From Fidelibacterota bacterium UBA2980 (lineage in GTDB: Bacteria > Fidelibacterota > Marinisomatia > Marinisomatales > Marinisomataceae): a stretch of 13,275 nt of DNA. The stretch covers positions 21,748 to 35,022 of the forward strand of contig DEAO01000034.1 of assembly GCA_002348725.1 (NCBI GenBank), in the 5' to 3' direction. Below the pieces are notes generated by a model. It ran no database searches and was not told where the DNA came from. It was given only the letters and a program-made list of their open reading frames with translations. Within the stretch, counting starts at the first letter, position 1, and each line of letters starts with the position of its first letter. A program made the position numbers and the translations under genes. Shown here piece after piece: positions 1-7,814 of this stretch.

Positions 1-948
1 GGTGTTGTTAAATCAATAAATAGTAATTCAGTTTTAGGAGAAGGCGATGTTTTTGTTGTAGAAGCAGATGAATACAATAGAAGCTTTCTTGAGTTGAACC
101 CTACGATTGCAGTTATAAATAATATTGATTTAGAGCACACAGATTGTTACAAGGATATAGATGATTTAAAAGAGACATTTTTACAATTTGCAAATTCTGT
201 TCCATTTTACGGTGCTGTAAGCATATGCAAAGATTCAGAAAATGCCGCATCTCTTATTAATGATATTGATAAACCAATTTTTACCTATGGAATTCATTCA
301 AAAGATGTTGATTTTAGAGCAGAAGATATTGTACAAAATAATGGGAATACCACGTTTACTTTAGTTGAAAAAAATCAAAAGCATCCAATATCCATGAAAT
401 TGCCAGGAGTGTATAATGTTTGGAATGCACTTGCAGCAATATCTGTTGCAAGAATAATGAATGTTTCAATAAACAAGATTATTAATAGCTTAGAAAAATT
501 TGATGGAGTAAAAAGAAGGTTTGATATAATAAACAATGATGAATCTCTAATGGTTGTTGATGACTATGGACATCACCCTGTTGAAGTAGAAAGTGTAATA
601 AAAGCTATAAAAGATAATTGGAATAGAAGATTGGTGGTAGCATTTCAGCCGCATCTATACTCGAGAACAGAGCAGTTTTTTAAAGAATTTTCAGAATCTC
701 TTTTGCTAGCTGATTCTGTTCTGATAACTGAGATATTTGCATCTAGAGAATTGGATAATAATTCTATTAATTCGCAAATGATTGTAGATGAGATGCTAAG
801 GTTGGGACATCAGTCTGTTATGCCTACTACATTAGAAAATTTAGTTGATGATGTGGAATCAGTTTATAAAAAAGGCGACATAATCCTAACAATTGGCGCA
901 GGAAACATATGGAGATATTCAGATTTAATTAAAGAAAGATTAATATGA
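1..948 (+). CDS. murC: UDP-N-acetylmuramate--L-alanine ligase (MurC), C-terminal 315 residues
   Basis: This is the C-terminal part of MurC, the cytoplasmic enzyme that adds L-alanine to UDP-MurNAc using ATP, the first peptide step of peptidoglycan synthesis. The reading frame is open from the first base, so the N-terminal Rossmann domain and the ATP P-loop (GTHGKT in the family) lie upstream of the window. Visible MurC motifs are EADEYNRSFL (codons 21-30), NNIDLEHTDCY in the central Mur-ligase domain, FQPHLYSRT, and DDYGHHPVE (codons 187-195) in the C-terminal domain. DDYGHHP separates MurC from MurD, MurE and MurF. A TTG at 94 could be read as a start, but strong MurC homology continues upstream of it, so it is internal. 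The TGA stop overlaps the murB start as ATGA at 945-948, which suggests translational coupling. Confidence 0.96.
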   Translation, partial: GVVKSINSNSVLGEGDVFVVEADEYNRSFLELNPTIAVINNIDLEHTDCYKDIDDLKETFLQFANSVPFYGAVSICKDSENAASLINDIDKPIFTYGIHSKDVDFRAEDIVQNNGNTTFTLVEKNQKHPISMKLPGVYNVWNALAAISVARIMNVSINKIINSLEKFDGVKRRFDIINNDESLMVVDDYGHHPVEVESVIKAIKDNWNRRLVVAFQPHLYSRTEQFFKEFSESLLLADSVLITEIFASRELDNNSINSQMIVDEMLRLGHQSVMPTTLENLVDDVESVYKKGDIILTIGAGNIWRYSDLIKERLI

Positions 949-1877
949 TAGACCGTATAAAAGACTATATCAAAAATAATACTGAATCAAGAGTGCTTGT
1001 TGATGAGTTGATGAAAAATCATACCACATATGGTATTGGCGGACCTGTTGATTTATTTGTTTTGCCATCAAATAAAGAAGATTTGATTAAAGTTTTTGAA
1101 ATAAGCAAAAAATATAATCAAGAAGTCAATGTTGTTGGTTCCGGATCTAATCTACTAGTTAGCGATAATGGCATAAGAGGTGTAGTCATATGTATTAAAA
1201 ACTGTCTCAATAATTTAGATGTAGAAGACAATAAGATTTATGCAGAGTGCGGGGTAATGTTAGGCAAGCTTGTGAAACACTCTATTAAGAATAATCTAAA
1301 AGGATTAGAAAATCTTATTGGTGTACCCGGAACTTTAGGAGGAGCATTAATTATGAATGCTGGTGCTTGGGGTGGTGAAATTTCTAATTGTCTTGAAAGC
1401 GTAGAATTAATTGATCCAGATAAAAATAAGGTTATTAAACTTTCTAAATCTGAAATTGATTTTTCATATAGAAGTTCTTCTTTTAAGAATGGGAGCATAC
1501 TTCTTTCCGCATTGTTTCATATGGATTATTCAGATAAAAAAATAATAGAAGATAGTTCAAAGATAGCTCAGTTCGGAAGAAAAGATACCCAACCTCTTAA
1601 ATATCGTTCTGCAGGTAGTGTCTTTAAAAATCCATCAAAGGAAAACCCTGCCGGAATGTTAATTGATAAAGCTGGTTTAAAAGGTTTAACAATTGGCGGT
1701 GCACAGATTTCTGAAAAACACGCAAACTTTTTTATTAATAAAGAGAATGCAAAAGCTAATGACATGCTTATGCTAATAAAAAAAGCAAAAAATATGGTTA
1801 AGGAAAAATTTGATGTGGATATGAACTTGGAAGTTAAGTTAATGGGTTTTGAAGAAGGAGAGATTGATTCATTATGA
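945..1877 (+). CDS. murB: UDP-N-acetylenolpyruvoylglucosamine reductase (MurB)
   Basis: MurB is the cytoplasmic FAD enzyme that reduces UDP-GlcNAc-enolpyruvate to UDP-MurNAc with NADPH. The 310-residue protein is complete. The FAD-binding half carries TTYGIGGPVDLFVLP (27-41), GSGSNLLVSDNGIRG (65-79) and IGVPGTLGGALIMNAGAWGG (125-144). The substrate domain carries YRSSSF (175-180), RSAGSVFKNP (221-230) and a terminal LEVKLMG (295-301). By family comparison, S225 is the proton-donating serine and E296 the catalytic glutamate. The length and the SAGSVFKNP form fit the shorter type II MurB, which lacks the extra loop of the E. coli enzyme. The gene overlaps murC by 4 nt and ftsQ by 4 nt. It sits where ddl or ftsQ follows murC in other dcw clusters. 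Confidence 0.97.
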   Translation: MIDRIKDYIKNNTESRVLVDELMKNHTTYGIGGPVDLFVLPSNKEDLIKVFEISKKYNQEVNVVGSGSNLLVSDNGIRGVVICIKNCLNNLDVEDNKIYAECGVMLGKLVKHSIKNNLKGLENLIGVPGTLGGALIMNAGAWGGEISNCLESVELIDPDKNKVIKLSKSEIDFSYRSSSFKNGSILLSALFHMDYSDKKIIEDSSKIAQFGRKDTQPLKYRSAGSVFKNPSKENPAGMLIDKAGLKGLTIGGAQISEKHANFFINKENAKANDMLMLIKKAKNMVKEKFDVDMNLEVKLMGFEEGEIDSL

Positions 1878-2623
1878 AGTATTTTCAAAAAACATATCTA
1901 GAAATTTTGTTCTCTTTTATAGGGCTGGGCACAATGATCTTCTTTGCTGTTCAGTGGGCAGCATTTAACGATGTGTTTATGATTAAAAATGTTGAAATAA
2001 ATGGCGTACAGTATTTTGATGATAGTTCTTTAGCTTCGTACAAAAATGATATCAAAGGTAATCATATCATGTTTTTTGATTTGAAATCTTACAAAGATCA
2101 AATTGAGTCTGTTGCATATGTTAAAGACTGTAAAATATCCCGAACATTTCCTGAAACAATTAATATTGTTATATATGAAAGAGAACCTCTTGCTATAATT
2201 AATTCAACTGATTTAATTATGCTAGATGTAGATGGTATATGCTTACCAGTTGAAGAATATGGCACTATATCTTTACCAATACTATCAAACTTTAAAACTA
2301 ACGAAGAATTATATCCATCAGGAGAAAAAACAAAATCATCAAATGTTATTAAATCCATTAACGTTATTAAATACTCAAAAAGAAATTTTAATCGTTTGTA
2401 TGAAGATATATCGGAGTTTGTTTTTAATGATAGTAATGAATATGAAATAATCCTTAAGAATGGAAAAACAAAAATTTTGCTTGGTTCAAATAATATTCTT
2501 AAAAAAATAGATTATTTAAAAGCGTTTGATAATGCTTTACCAGCTGATAAAGATTTTAATATTTATAAATATATAGATCTTAGATATAAAGATCAGATAG
2601 TAGTAAGAGAGAGAAGAGTATGA
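1874..2623 (+). CDS. ftsQ: Cell division protein FtsQ (DivIB)
   Basis: FtsQ is a bitopic inner-membrane protein that links the cytoplasmic ring to the periplasmic divisome (FtsB/FtsL) in Gram-negative bacteria. The 249-residue product has a short cytoplasmic tail and one transmembrane helix (about 8-31). A POTRA domain follows at about 36-105, containing VEINGVQYF and the classic YVKDCKISRTFPETINIVIY segment (82-101) followed by EREPLAII. The beta domain ends in YKYIDLRYKDQIVVRER (231-247), matching the family pattern IDLR...VVR. FtsQ sequence is poorly conserved, but this motif order and the position between murB and ftsA make the call firm. The start codon overlaps the murB stop (ATGA, 1874-1877). 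A purine-rich AAGGAG at 1855-1860 is upstream, though 13 nt away, so coupling is probably the main route to initiation. Confidence 0.93.
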   Translation: MKYFQKTYLEILFSFIGLGTMIFFAVQWAAFNDVFMIKNVEINGVQYFDDSSLASYKNDIKGNHIMFFDLKSYKDQIESVAYVKDCKISRTFPETINIVIYEREPLAIINSTDLIMLDVDGICLPVEEYGTISLPILSNFKTNEELYPSGEKTKSSNVIKSINVIKYSKRNFNRLYEDISEFVFNDSNEYEIILKNGKTKILLGSNNILKKIDYLKAFDNALPADKDFNIYKYIDLRYKDQIVVRERRV

Positions 2624-3888
2624 GTGGACAAATATATGTAGCTTTTGATTTAGGTTCTTTTAGTATCAAAGGAGCTATGGCAAAAGTCAATCAAGATAAA
2701 GAGTTAGAAATTCTATCTATAAAATCTATTAAGAGCAGAGCTGTGGAATGTGGAACTATTGTAGATAAAGAACAATTGGTTAATGATTTAGATTTTTTGA
2801 TAAAATTTATTGAAGATGAATCAGGTCATAATATCAAAGAAGCTATTGTTTCAGTATCAGGAAATACAGTTAAATCTGTTAATTCATCAACTAGAAGCAG
2901 AATAAAAGATAGCACGGATTTTAAGATTGATAAAGAGACAGTAAACAAAATTTTAGCCCAATGTTCTGATTTGCAAATATCTGCAGGAAGGCAAGTAGTT
3001 CATAATATAGAAAGAGGTTTTATTATAGATGGTTCGCCGCTAATTCGAAATCCTATTAACAATATTGGAGAGATTATCGAAGCAAGGTCTCATGTAGTTC
3101 ATGTGCAAGATTTTAATCTTAATCAGATTAAGACTTGTTTCGATGATGATTTTTCAATTGAAGTCGATGCAGTTTTTGATGGATTAGCATCATCTTATGC
3201 CAATGTATCAGAAGATGATAAAGATCTTGGAGTTGTATTTGTTGATATAGGATCAGACAAAACTAACGTTGTTATATATAAAGACAGATATATAATGCAT
3301 TCAAAAGTGATTCCTATCGGTTCTCATTCTGTTACTAAAGATTTAGCAACAATGTTTAATGTTTCAATTGACGATTCAGAGGAAGTTAAAAGAAAACATG
3401 TTTCTGCATTATCAAAGTTAGCAGATATTGCATCCAATTTTGAGTTGTCAATTAGTGAAGATACATTAAAAAAACAACTCAACCAGAAAGAAGTGTCTGA
3501 AGTTGCAGAAGCAAGATTTAAAGACATTATAGATAAAGTAAGAAATGAAATTAGAATTACAGGTGAAAAAATATCTGAATTTGGTTCAGGGATTAAAATT
3601 ACAGGTGGTGGTTCTAATGTAAAGAATCTTGATTTGCTTTTTAAAGAATATTTAGAGGATCTGGAATCAGAAAATCCAGAGAATAAAGATGTCAGTATAA
3701 AGTGTGAATATCTTCCAATAAAAGATATCACTTTTAAAGAAAATTTAGAGGATAGAAGAGAATATGCAACATTAATAGGTCTACTAAAGTGGCCTGTTTT
3801 AAATGTTGAAAAAGATGATCCTCTCATTGGTGTTAAAAAATCATTTACAGAAAATTTTTCCAATATCTGGAAAGGTTTTTTTGAATAA
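2620..3888 (+). CDS. ftsA: Cell division protein FtsA
   Basis: FtsA is an actin-family ATPase that tethers FtsZ filaments to the inner membrane and recruits later division proteins. The 422-residue length is normal. The phosphate-1 motif VAFDLGSFSIKGAM (7-20) is followed by the SHS2-like 1C domain (about 82-165, including GRQVVHNIERGFIIDG). The phosphate-2 region is FVDIGSDKTNVVIYKD (207-222) and the adenosine motif is GIKITGGGSNVKN (324-336). The C-terminus (about 407-422, KKSFTENFSNIWKGFFE) has the hydrophobic/basic pattern of the amphipathic membrane-targeting helix. The phosphate-2 loop is unusual: the family normally has DIGGGTT-like residues, and here Ser-Asp-Lys replace the glycine-rich part. 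The gene overlaps ftsQ by an ATGA (2620-2623) and stops 14 nt before ftsZ. Confidence 0.96.
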   Translation: MSGQIYVAFDLGSFSIKGAMAKVNQDKELEILSIKSIKSRAVECGTIVDKEQLVNDLDFLIKFIEDESGHNIKEAIVSVSGNTVKSVNSSTRSRIKDSTDFKIDKETVNKILAQCSDLQISAGRQVVHNIERGFIIDGSPLIRNPINNIGEIIEARSHVVHVQDFNLNQIKTCFDDDFSIEVDAVFDGLASSYANVSEDDKDLGVVFVDIGSDKTNVVIYKDRYIMHSKVIPIGSHSVTKDLATMFNVSIDDSEEVKRKHVSALSKLADIASNFELSISEDTLKKQLNQKEVSEVAEARFKDIIDKVRNEIRITGEKISEFGSGIKITGGGSNVKNLDLLFKEYLEDLESENPENKDVSIKCEYLPIKDITFKENLEDRREYATLIGLLKWPVLNVEKDDPLIGVKKSFTENFSNIWKGFFE

Positions 3889-3891
3889 TAA

Positions 3892-3897
3892 AAGGAG
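3892..3897 (+). promoter_or_regulatory. Strong Shine-Dalgarno site of ftsZ
   Basis: AAGGAG lies 5 nt upstream of the ftsZ ATG in the 14-nt ftsA-ftsZ gap. The upstream genes of this cluster start inside the stop codon of their neighbour, so ftsZ is the first here with a well-placed ribosome-binding site of its own. This fits the need for much more FtsZ than FtsA or FtsQ. That consequence is inferred; the site itself is visible. Confidence 0.85.
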
Positions 3898-3902
3898 AAA
3901 AT

Positions 3903-5138
3903 ATGTTATTTGAATTTGAAGCTATACAAGACCAAAAAGCTAAGATTAAAGTGCTAGGAGTCGGTGGCGCTGGAGGTAATGCAGTTAATCGAATGATTAC
4001 ATCAGGTATGGAAGGCGTAGAATTTATTGCAATCAATACTGATATACAGGACTTAGATAAAAACCATGCTGAAACAAAGATGCAAATAGGTAAAGATTTA
4101 ACCAAAGGTTTAGGTGCAGGAGCAAAGCCAGAGGTTGGCAAGAAAGCAATGTTAGATGATCAAGAGCGTGTTCAATCATTGGTTGCTGGATCTGATATGG
4201 TATTTGTTACTGCTGGGATGGGAGGCGGTACTGGTACAGGCGCTGCTCCTGTTGTTGCAAAGATGTGTAAGGACTTAGGTATCCTTACAGTTGCCATTAT
4301 TACATTGCCCTTTAAATTTGAAGGGGCAAAAAGAATGTCAAAAGCATTAAAAGGAGTTAGTTCAATAAGAAATTTTTGTGATACGCTTATTGTGATTCCA
4401 AATGAAAAACTCTTGTCGGTAATTGAAAAAGATACCCCTGCAGAAGATTCATTTAAAATGGCAGATTCAATACTATTGAATGCTGCACAAGGAATATCAG
4501 ATCTGATTAATGAGCGAGGACAAATTAATCTAGATTTTGCTGATGTAAATACAGTAATGAGAGGCATGGGTGATGCATTAATGGGTTCAGGTACCGCCAG
4601 CGGAGAAGAAAGAGCTGTATTAGCTGCACAGCAAGCAATATGTAGCCCTCTTTTAGAAGCTCAATCAATTCGTGGAGCAAGAGGAGCAATTGTGAGCATA
4701 CGAGGTGGAGAAAATATGACCCTAGATGAACTTGGTGCTGCCACAGAAATTATATATGAAGAAGCTGGAAAAGATGTGAATCTTAATTTTGGCTATGTAG
4801 TTGATCCAAGCATGAAAGATGAGTTAAAAGTTACTGTAATTGTAACTGGCTTTGATTCAAGGCCAATCGAACAAACAAATGATTCAAGAGATGTTATGGA
4901 TAGAAATTACAATCGAGAAAGTGAAGAAATAATGGATGCAATGCACACTCCATTACATGAAGAACAAAATGCAGGACCTGTTTCTTCAACACTTAATGAA
5001 GAAGATAATGAATCAGAAAATATTGATGATGCACCAACGCTTGTCTTTGGAGAGTTTAATCAAGATAATAAACTAGAAATTGAATCTGATTCAGAGTCTG
5101 ATGAAGTGCCTGCTTTTATAAGAAGACAGAATCAATAA
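3903..5138 (+). CDS. ftsZ: Cell division protein FtsZ
   Basis: FtsZ is the tubulin-like GTPase that polymerises into the cytokinetic ring. The 411-residue protein is complete. The GTP-binding region begins with VLGVGGAGGNAVNRM (17-31), and the tubulin signature GGGTGTGAAP is at 107-116. The T7 synergy loop NLDFADV (209-215) retains both catalytic aspartates (D211 and D214). The GTPase and C-terminal core ends around 320 and is followed by a roughly 78-residue acidic, low-complexity linker. The protein closes with EVPAFIRRQ (401-409), the conserved C-terminal peptide that binds FtsA and other partners. Presence of that peptide together with the FtsA C-terminal helix indicates a standard membrane-tethered Z-ring. 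ftsZ is the last gene of the cluster and is followed directly by a terminator hairpin. Confidence 0.99.
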   Translation: MLFEFEAIQDQKAKIKVLGVGGAGGNAVNRMITSGMEGVEFIAINTDIQDLDKNHAETKMQIGKDLTKGLGAGAKPEVGKKAMLDDQERVQSLVAGSDMVFVTAGMGGGTGTGAAPVVAKMCKDLGILTVAIITLPFKFEGAKRMSKALKGVSSIRNFCDTLIVIPNEKLLSVIEKDTPAEDSFKMADSILLNAAQGISDLINERGQINLDFADVNTVMRGMGDALMGSGTASGEERAVLAAQQAICSPLLEAQSIRGARGAIVSIRGGENMTLDELGAATEIIYEEAGKDVNLNFGYVVDPSMKDELKVTVIVTGFDSRPIEQTNDSRDVMDRNYNRESEEIMDAMHTPLHEEQNAGPVSSTLNEEDNESENIDDAPTLVFGEFNQDNKLEIESDSESDEVPAFIRRQNQ

Positions 5139-5162
5139 TTTGGTTGGCTACCGATAAAAGGG

Positions 5163-5210
5163 AGAGGGGCTCTTAACTATATTAGCTTTGAGCCCCTCTT
5201 TAATATTCTT
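5163..5210 (+). terminator. Rho-independent terminator after ftsZ
   Basis: AGAGGGGCTC (5163-5172) is the exact reverse complement of GAGCCCCTCT (5190-5199), giving a 10-bp GC-rich stem, with two possible G-U pairs outside it. The 17-nt loop can fold further (ACTA/TAG pairing). A T-rich but interrupted tract (TTTAATATTCTT) follows. In such AT-rich DNA this GC-rich palindrome 25 nt past the ftsZ stop stands out. It probably ends the division cluster and isolates it from the next operon. Confidence 0.83.
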
Positions 5211-5245
5211 TTGCTATATATATTTTCATCTATAAATTCGCTTTT
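5211..5245 (+). promoter_or_regulatory. Candidate promoter of the second operon; possibly leaderless start
   Basis: The 35 nt between the terminator and the next ATG must hold the promoter if the terminator is effective. A TATAAA at 5231-5236 is a plausible -10 element. TTGCTA at 5211-5216 is a poor -35 because the spacer is only 14 nt. If the TATAAA is real, transcription would start about 2-4 nt before the ATG at 5246, leaving no room for a Shine-Dalgarno site, and none is visible. AT-rich sequence makes chance matches common. Confidence 0.3.
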
Positions 5246-5587
5246 ATGAATAATCTTTGGGAAGATGTAAAAAAGACTGTTTCTGAATGGAGCGTGGTTG
5301 CTTCTGAAAAGGCAGAAGAATTTACTCATAATAGTAAACTTCGTCTTGATATTCTCCAGTTAGAAAGGAAGCTTTCTAGTATGTATGTAAAGTTAGGTCT
5401 TTATGTATTTAATAAAACCAAAGACAAAAATGTTCTTAGTTTTGTAGGCGACAAACGCTATATATCTTTAATTGATAATGTTGTTGATATTAAAAAGAAG
5501 ATTAAAGATAAAAAGAATGAAATTGATAACCCAGATGATGAAGAGTTTGATTCAACAGAAAATGTTTCTAATCAGGATCAGGAATAA
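5246..5587 (+). CDS. Small helical protein of unknown function
   Basis: I do not recognise a named family with certainty. The 113-residue product has no signal peptide, transmembrane helix or cysteine. It is predicted mainly helical: an amphipathic N-terminal stretch (2-28, WEDVKKTVSEWSVVASEKAE), a heptad-like helix KLRLDILQLERKLSSMYVKL (31-50), another charged helix (about 71-93), and an acidic disordered tail (94-113). The central pattern resembles short cytoplasmic coiled-coil proteins that carry a KLxLxIxxLxxxLxxxYxxLG motif, some of which end in a zinc ribbon; no ribbon is present here. It is the first gene after the ftsZ terminator and ends 2 nt before the M23 peptidase gene, so the two are probably co-translated. 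A role near the membrane or in envelope growth is only guilt by association. The ATG has no visible ribosome-binding site. Confidence 0.8.
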   Translation: MNNLWEDVKKTVSEWSVVASEKAEEFTHNSKLRLDILQLERKLSSMYVKLGLYVFNKTKDKNVLSFVGDKRYISLIDNVVDIKKKIKDKKNEIDNPDDEEFDSTENVSNQDQE

Positions 5588-5589
5588 TT

Positions 5590-6483
5590 ATGAGCAATAA
5601 GAAACCATTTTCTATTCATTATCTTTCTTCTAAAAGACTACGTCAGATTAATTTTTCGATTAGAGATTTTGCTTTATTTTTTGTCTTTTTGTTAATTATA
5701 TCTGTGGGAATTAATTATTATTTATCTATTAATTTTTCAACTGATTATTATAAAGACAAAATAGAACAGGCAGAGCAAGAATATTCTGATGTATCTCAAG
5801 AACTATTAGATAAAATCAATAAGATGGAAAGAGAATTGGCTTTATTAGAAGAAAAAGATAGTGAAATGAGAACTTATGCTGCGTTACCTCCGCTTGATGA
5901 AGATATTAAAGTGATGGGTACTGGAGGTTCAGAAGAAGAATTAAATGAAGACGATTCTTCAACAATATTAGACAAATTAAGAAATACCATTGATTCTCTT
6001 TCTTATACTTTAGATGCACAAAAGAATAGCTACGATATTATTTTTAACAAAATTAAATCCAACGAAACAATGTATCGCCATATTCCATCTATTATGCCTG
6101 TAGAAAGTGCATATTTAGGTTCGCAATATGGATATAGAACTGATCCTATAGATGGAAAAAGAAGAATGCATCGTGGACAAGATTTTGCCGTAAATCTTAA
6201 TACCCCTGTACTTGCAACAGGTGACGGTGTTGTTACCAAAGCTCAATATGATTCTGGCTGGGGACGTTATGTTAAAATTGATCATGGTTATGGATACGAA
6301 ACTATATATGCTCATCTTTACAAGATTAATGTCAAAAAAGGACAAAAGGTTAAACGTGGAGATGTCATAGGTAAATCAGGTAATAGCGGTAGAGCCGCAG
6401 GATTCCATCTTCATTATGAAGTACATAAAAATAAAAAAGTAGATGATCCTAAAAAATATTTTTTCCTTGGCTATATTAAATAA
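5590..6483 (+). CDS. Membrane-anchored M23 (LytM-type) peptidoglycan endopeptidase
   Basis: This protein is predicted to cut peptide cross-links of peptidoglycan in the periplasm. Its 297 residues comprise a basic cytoplasmic tail (1-22), one transmembrane helix (about 27-48), a charged coiled-coil region (about 52-92), a second helical linker (about 122-158), and a C-terminal M23 domain (about 176-292). The zinc ligands are intact: H194 and D198 in HRGQD, and H275 in HLH (273-275). The supporting histidine H242 (YAH) is also present. Typical GDGVV, GYGYETIYAHL and GxxVKRGDVIGKSGNSG motifs are visible. An intact active site argues for a real hydrolase and not a degenerate EnvC-type activator. 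The TM-plus-coiled-coil design resembles division or elongation M23 enzymes. The gene overlaps miaB by 1 nt (TAATG). Confidence 0.93.
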   Translation: MSNKKPFSIHYLSSKRLRQINFSIRDFALFFVFLLIISVGINYYLSINFSTDYYKDKIEQAEQEYSDVSQELLDKINKMERELALLEEKDSEMRTYAALPPLDEDIKVMGTGGSEEELNEDDSSTILDKLRNTIDSLSYTLDAQKNSYDIIFNKIKSNETMYRHIPSIMPVESAYLGSQYGYRTDPIDGKRRMHRGQDFAVNLNTPVLATGDGVVTKAQYDSGWGRYVKIDHGYGYETIYAHLYKINVKKGQKVKRGDVIGKSGNSGRAAGFHLHYEVHKNKKVDDPKKYFFLGYIK

Positions 6484-7814
6484 TGCTTCAATCTAATTCA
6501 AAAATCAAATCCTACGCCCTTGAGACATATGGGTGCCAGATGAACGTTGCTGATTCAGAGCTAGTTGATGGAATTCTAAAAGATATTGGACTAAAAAAAA
6601 CTGAAGATTTAAATAACGCGGACGCTATTTTTGTTAACACATGTGCAATTAGAGAAAACGCAGAAAAGAAAATTCATTCCCGTTTAGGAAATTTTTACAA
6701 GCTGAAACAAGAAAAGCCACATTTAATTATTGGAGTTTTAGGGTGTATGGCACAAAATTTGAAGAATGACTTACTAAAAAATAAACCATATGTTGATATT
6801 ATTCTTGGTCCAGATTCCTATAGAAATCTTCCTAAATTAATGAATCGTCATATGATGGAAAAAGATAGTATTGTAGATACAAAACTATCAAGATATGAAG
6901 TATATGAAGATTTGTTTCCAAAGAGAAATAAAGGTATTAATGCATGGGTTTCTATTATGCGAGGTTGTGATAAATTCTGTTCTTTTTGTATTGTTCCTTT
7001 TACTAGGGGAAGAGAAAGAAGTAGAAGCGTTGAAAGTATTGTTACAGAGGCGAAAAAAGCTGTTGACCAAGGTTTTGTTGAAATAACTTTATTAGGACAG
7101 AATGTTAATTCATACAAACATGAAAAAAATTCATTTGCTGAATTATTGTTAGCGGTTTCTGATATTAATGGAGTTCAACGCATACGCTACACATCTCCTC
7201 ACCCTCAGGATATTAATGTTGAATTATTAGAAGTAATGGGTTCAAGAAAAAATATTTGTAACTATGTACATTTTCCTATGCAATCAGGCTCTAATGATAT
7301 ATTAAAACGAATGAATCGAACATATACTAAGGAACATTTTCGCTATATGGCTGATAAAATAAGAGAAATAATGCCTAATTGTGGATTATCAACCGATATT
7401 ATTGTAGGATTTCCAGGTGAGACGGATAAAGATTTTGGAGAAACATTGGATTTAATGAATAAGATAAAGTTCAACTCTGCATTTACATTTAAATATTCTC
7501 CTAGACCTTATACAAAGGCAGAACAATTTACTGATCAAATTGATGAACAAATAAAGAAGAATAGACTTGATAAACTTATTACTCTTCAAAGAGAACATAC
7601 TCTCGAATTGAATTCCAAGAAAATTGGCAGTATTGAACATGTATTGATAGAAAAAGAGAGTAAAAAATCTTCTAATCATTGGGCCGGGAGAACAGATTCG
7701 AATGAATGGGTGATTTTTGAAAAGAAATCAAGTAATATCAAAGATATAGTTCCAGTAGAAATTGTCAATGCAACTGGAGTAATTTTACATGGTAAAGAAA
7801 TGGTTGGTGCTTAA
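6483..7814 (+). CDS. miaB: tRNA-2-methylthio-N6-dimethylallyladenosine synthase (MiaB)
   Basis: MiaB is a radical-SAM methylthiotransferase that converts i6A37 to ms2i6A37 in tRNAs reading UNN codons, which improves decoding accuracy. The 443-residue protein has the full layout. The N-terminal UPF0004 domain has the three auxiliary-cluster cysteines C18 (ETYGCQMN), C54 (NTCAIRENA) and C88 (LGCMAQ). The radical-SAM domain has the CxxxCxxC motif at C162, C166 and C169 (MRGCDKFCSFCIVPFTRG) and GFPGETD (309-315). A C-terminal TRAM domain (about 378-440) includes GRTDSNEWVIF. The NTCAIRENA and GCDKFCSFCIVP motifs favour MiaB over RimO or MtaB. It is embedded between envelope genes with 1-nt TAATG overlaps at both ends (6481-6485 and 7812-7816). 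It has no Shine-Dalgarno site, so it probably relies on ribosomes terminating on the M23 gene. Confidence 0.97.
   Translation: MLQSNSKIKSYALETYGCQMNVADSELVDGILKDIGLKKTEDLNNADAIFVNTCAIRENAEKKIHSRLGNFYKLKQEKPHLIIGVLGCMAQNLKNDLLKNKPYVDIILGPDSYRNLPKLMNRHMMEKDSIVDTKLSRYEVYEDLFPKRNKGINAWVSIMRGCDKFCSFCIVPFTRGRERSRSVESIVTEAKKAVDQGFVEITLLGQNVNSYKHEKNSFAELLLAVSDINGVQRIRYTSPHPQDINVELLEVMGSRKNICNYVHFPMQSGSNDILKRMNRTYTKEHFRYMADKIREIMPNCGLSTDIIVGFPGETDKDFGETLDLMNKIKFNSAFTFKYSPRPYTKAEQFTDQIDEQIKKNRLDKLITLQREHTLELNSKKIGSIEHVLIEKESKKSSNHWAGRTDSNEWVIFEKKSSNIKDIVPVEIVNATGVILHGKEMVGA

Noticed and set aside
94..948. TTG at 94 as the start of the murC gene
   Set aside because: The frame is open to base 1 and the MurC motif EADEYNRSFL is encoded upstream of 94, so the gene enters from outside the window.
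3324..3863. 179-codon open frame on the minus strand inside ftsA
   Set aside because: It is antisense to FtsA with its motifs intact; the translation is Ser/Phe-rich, as expected for a shadow frame in AT-rich DNA.
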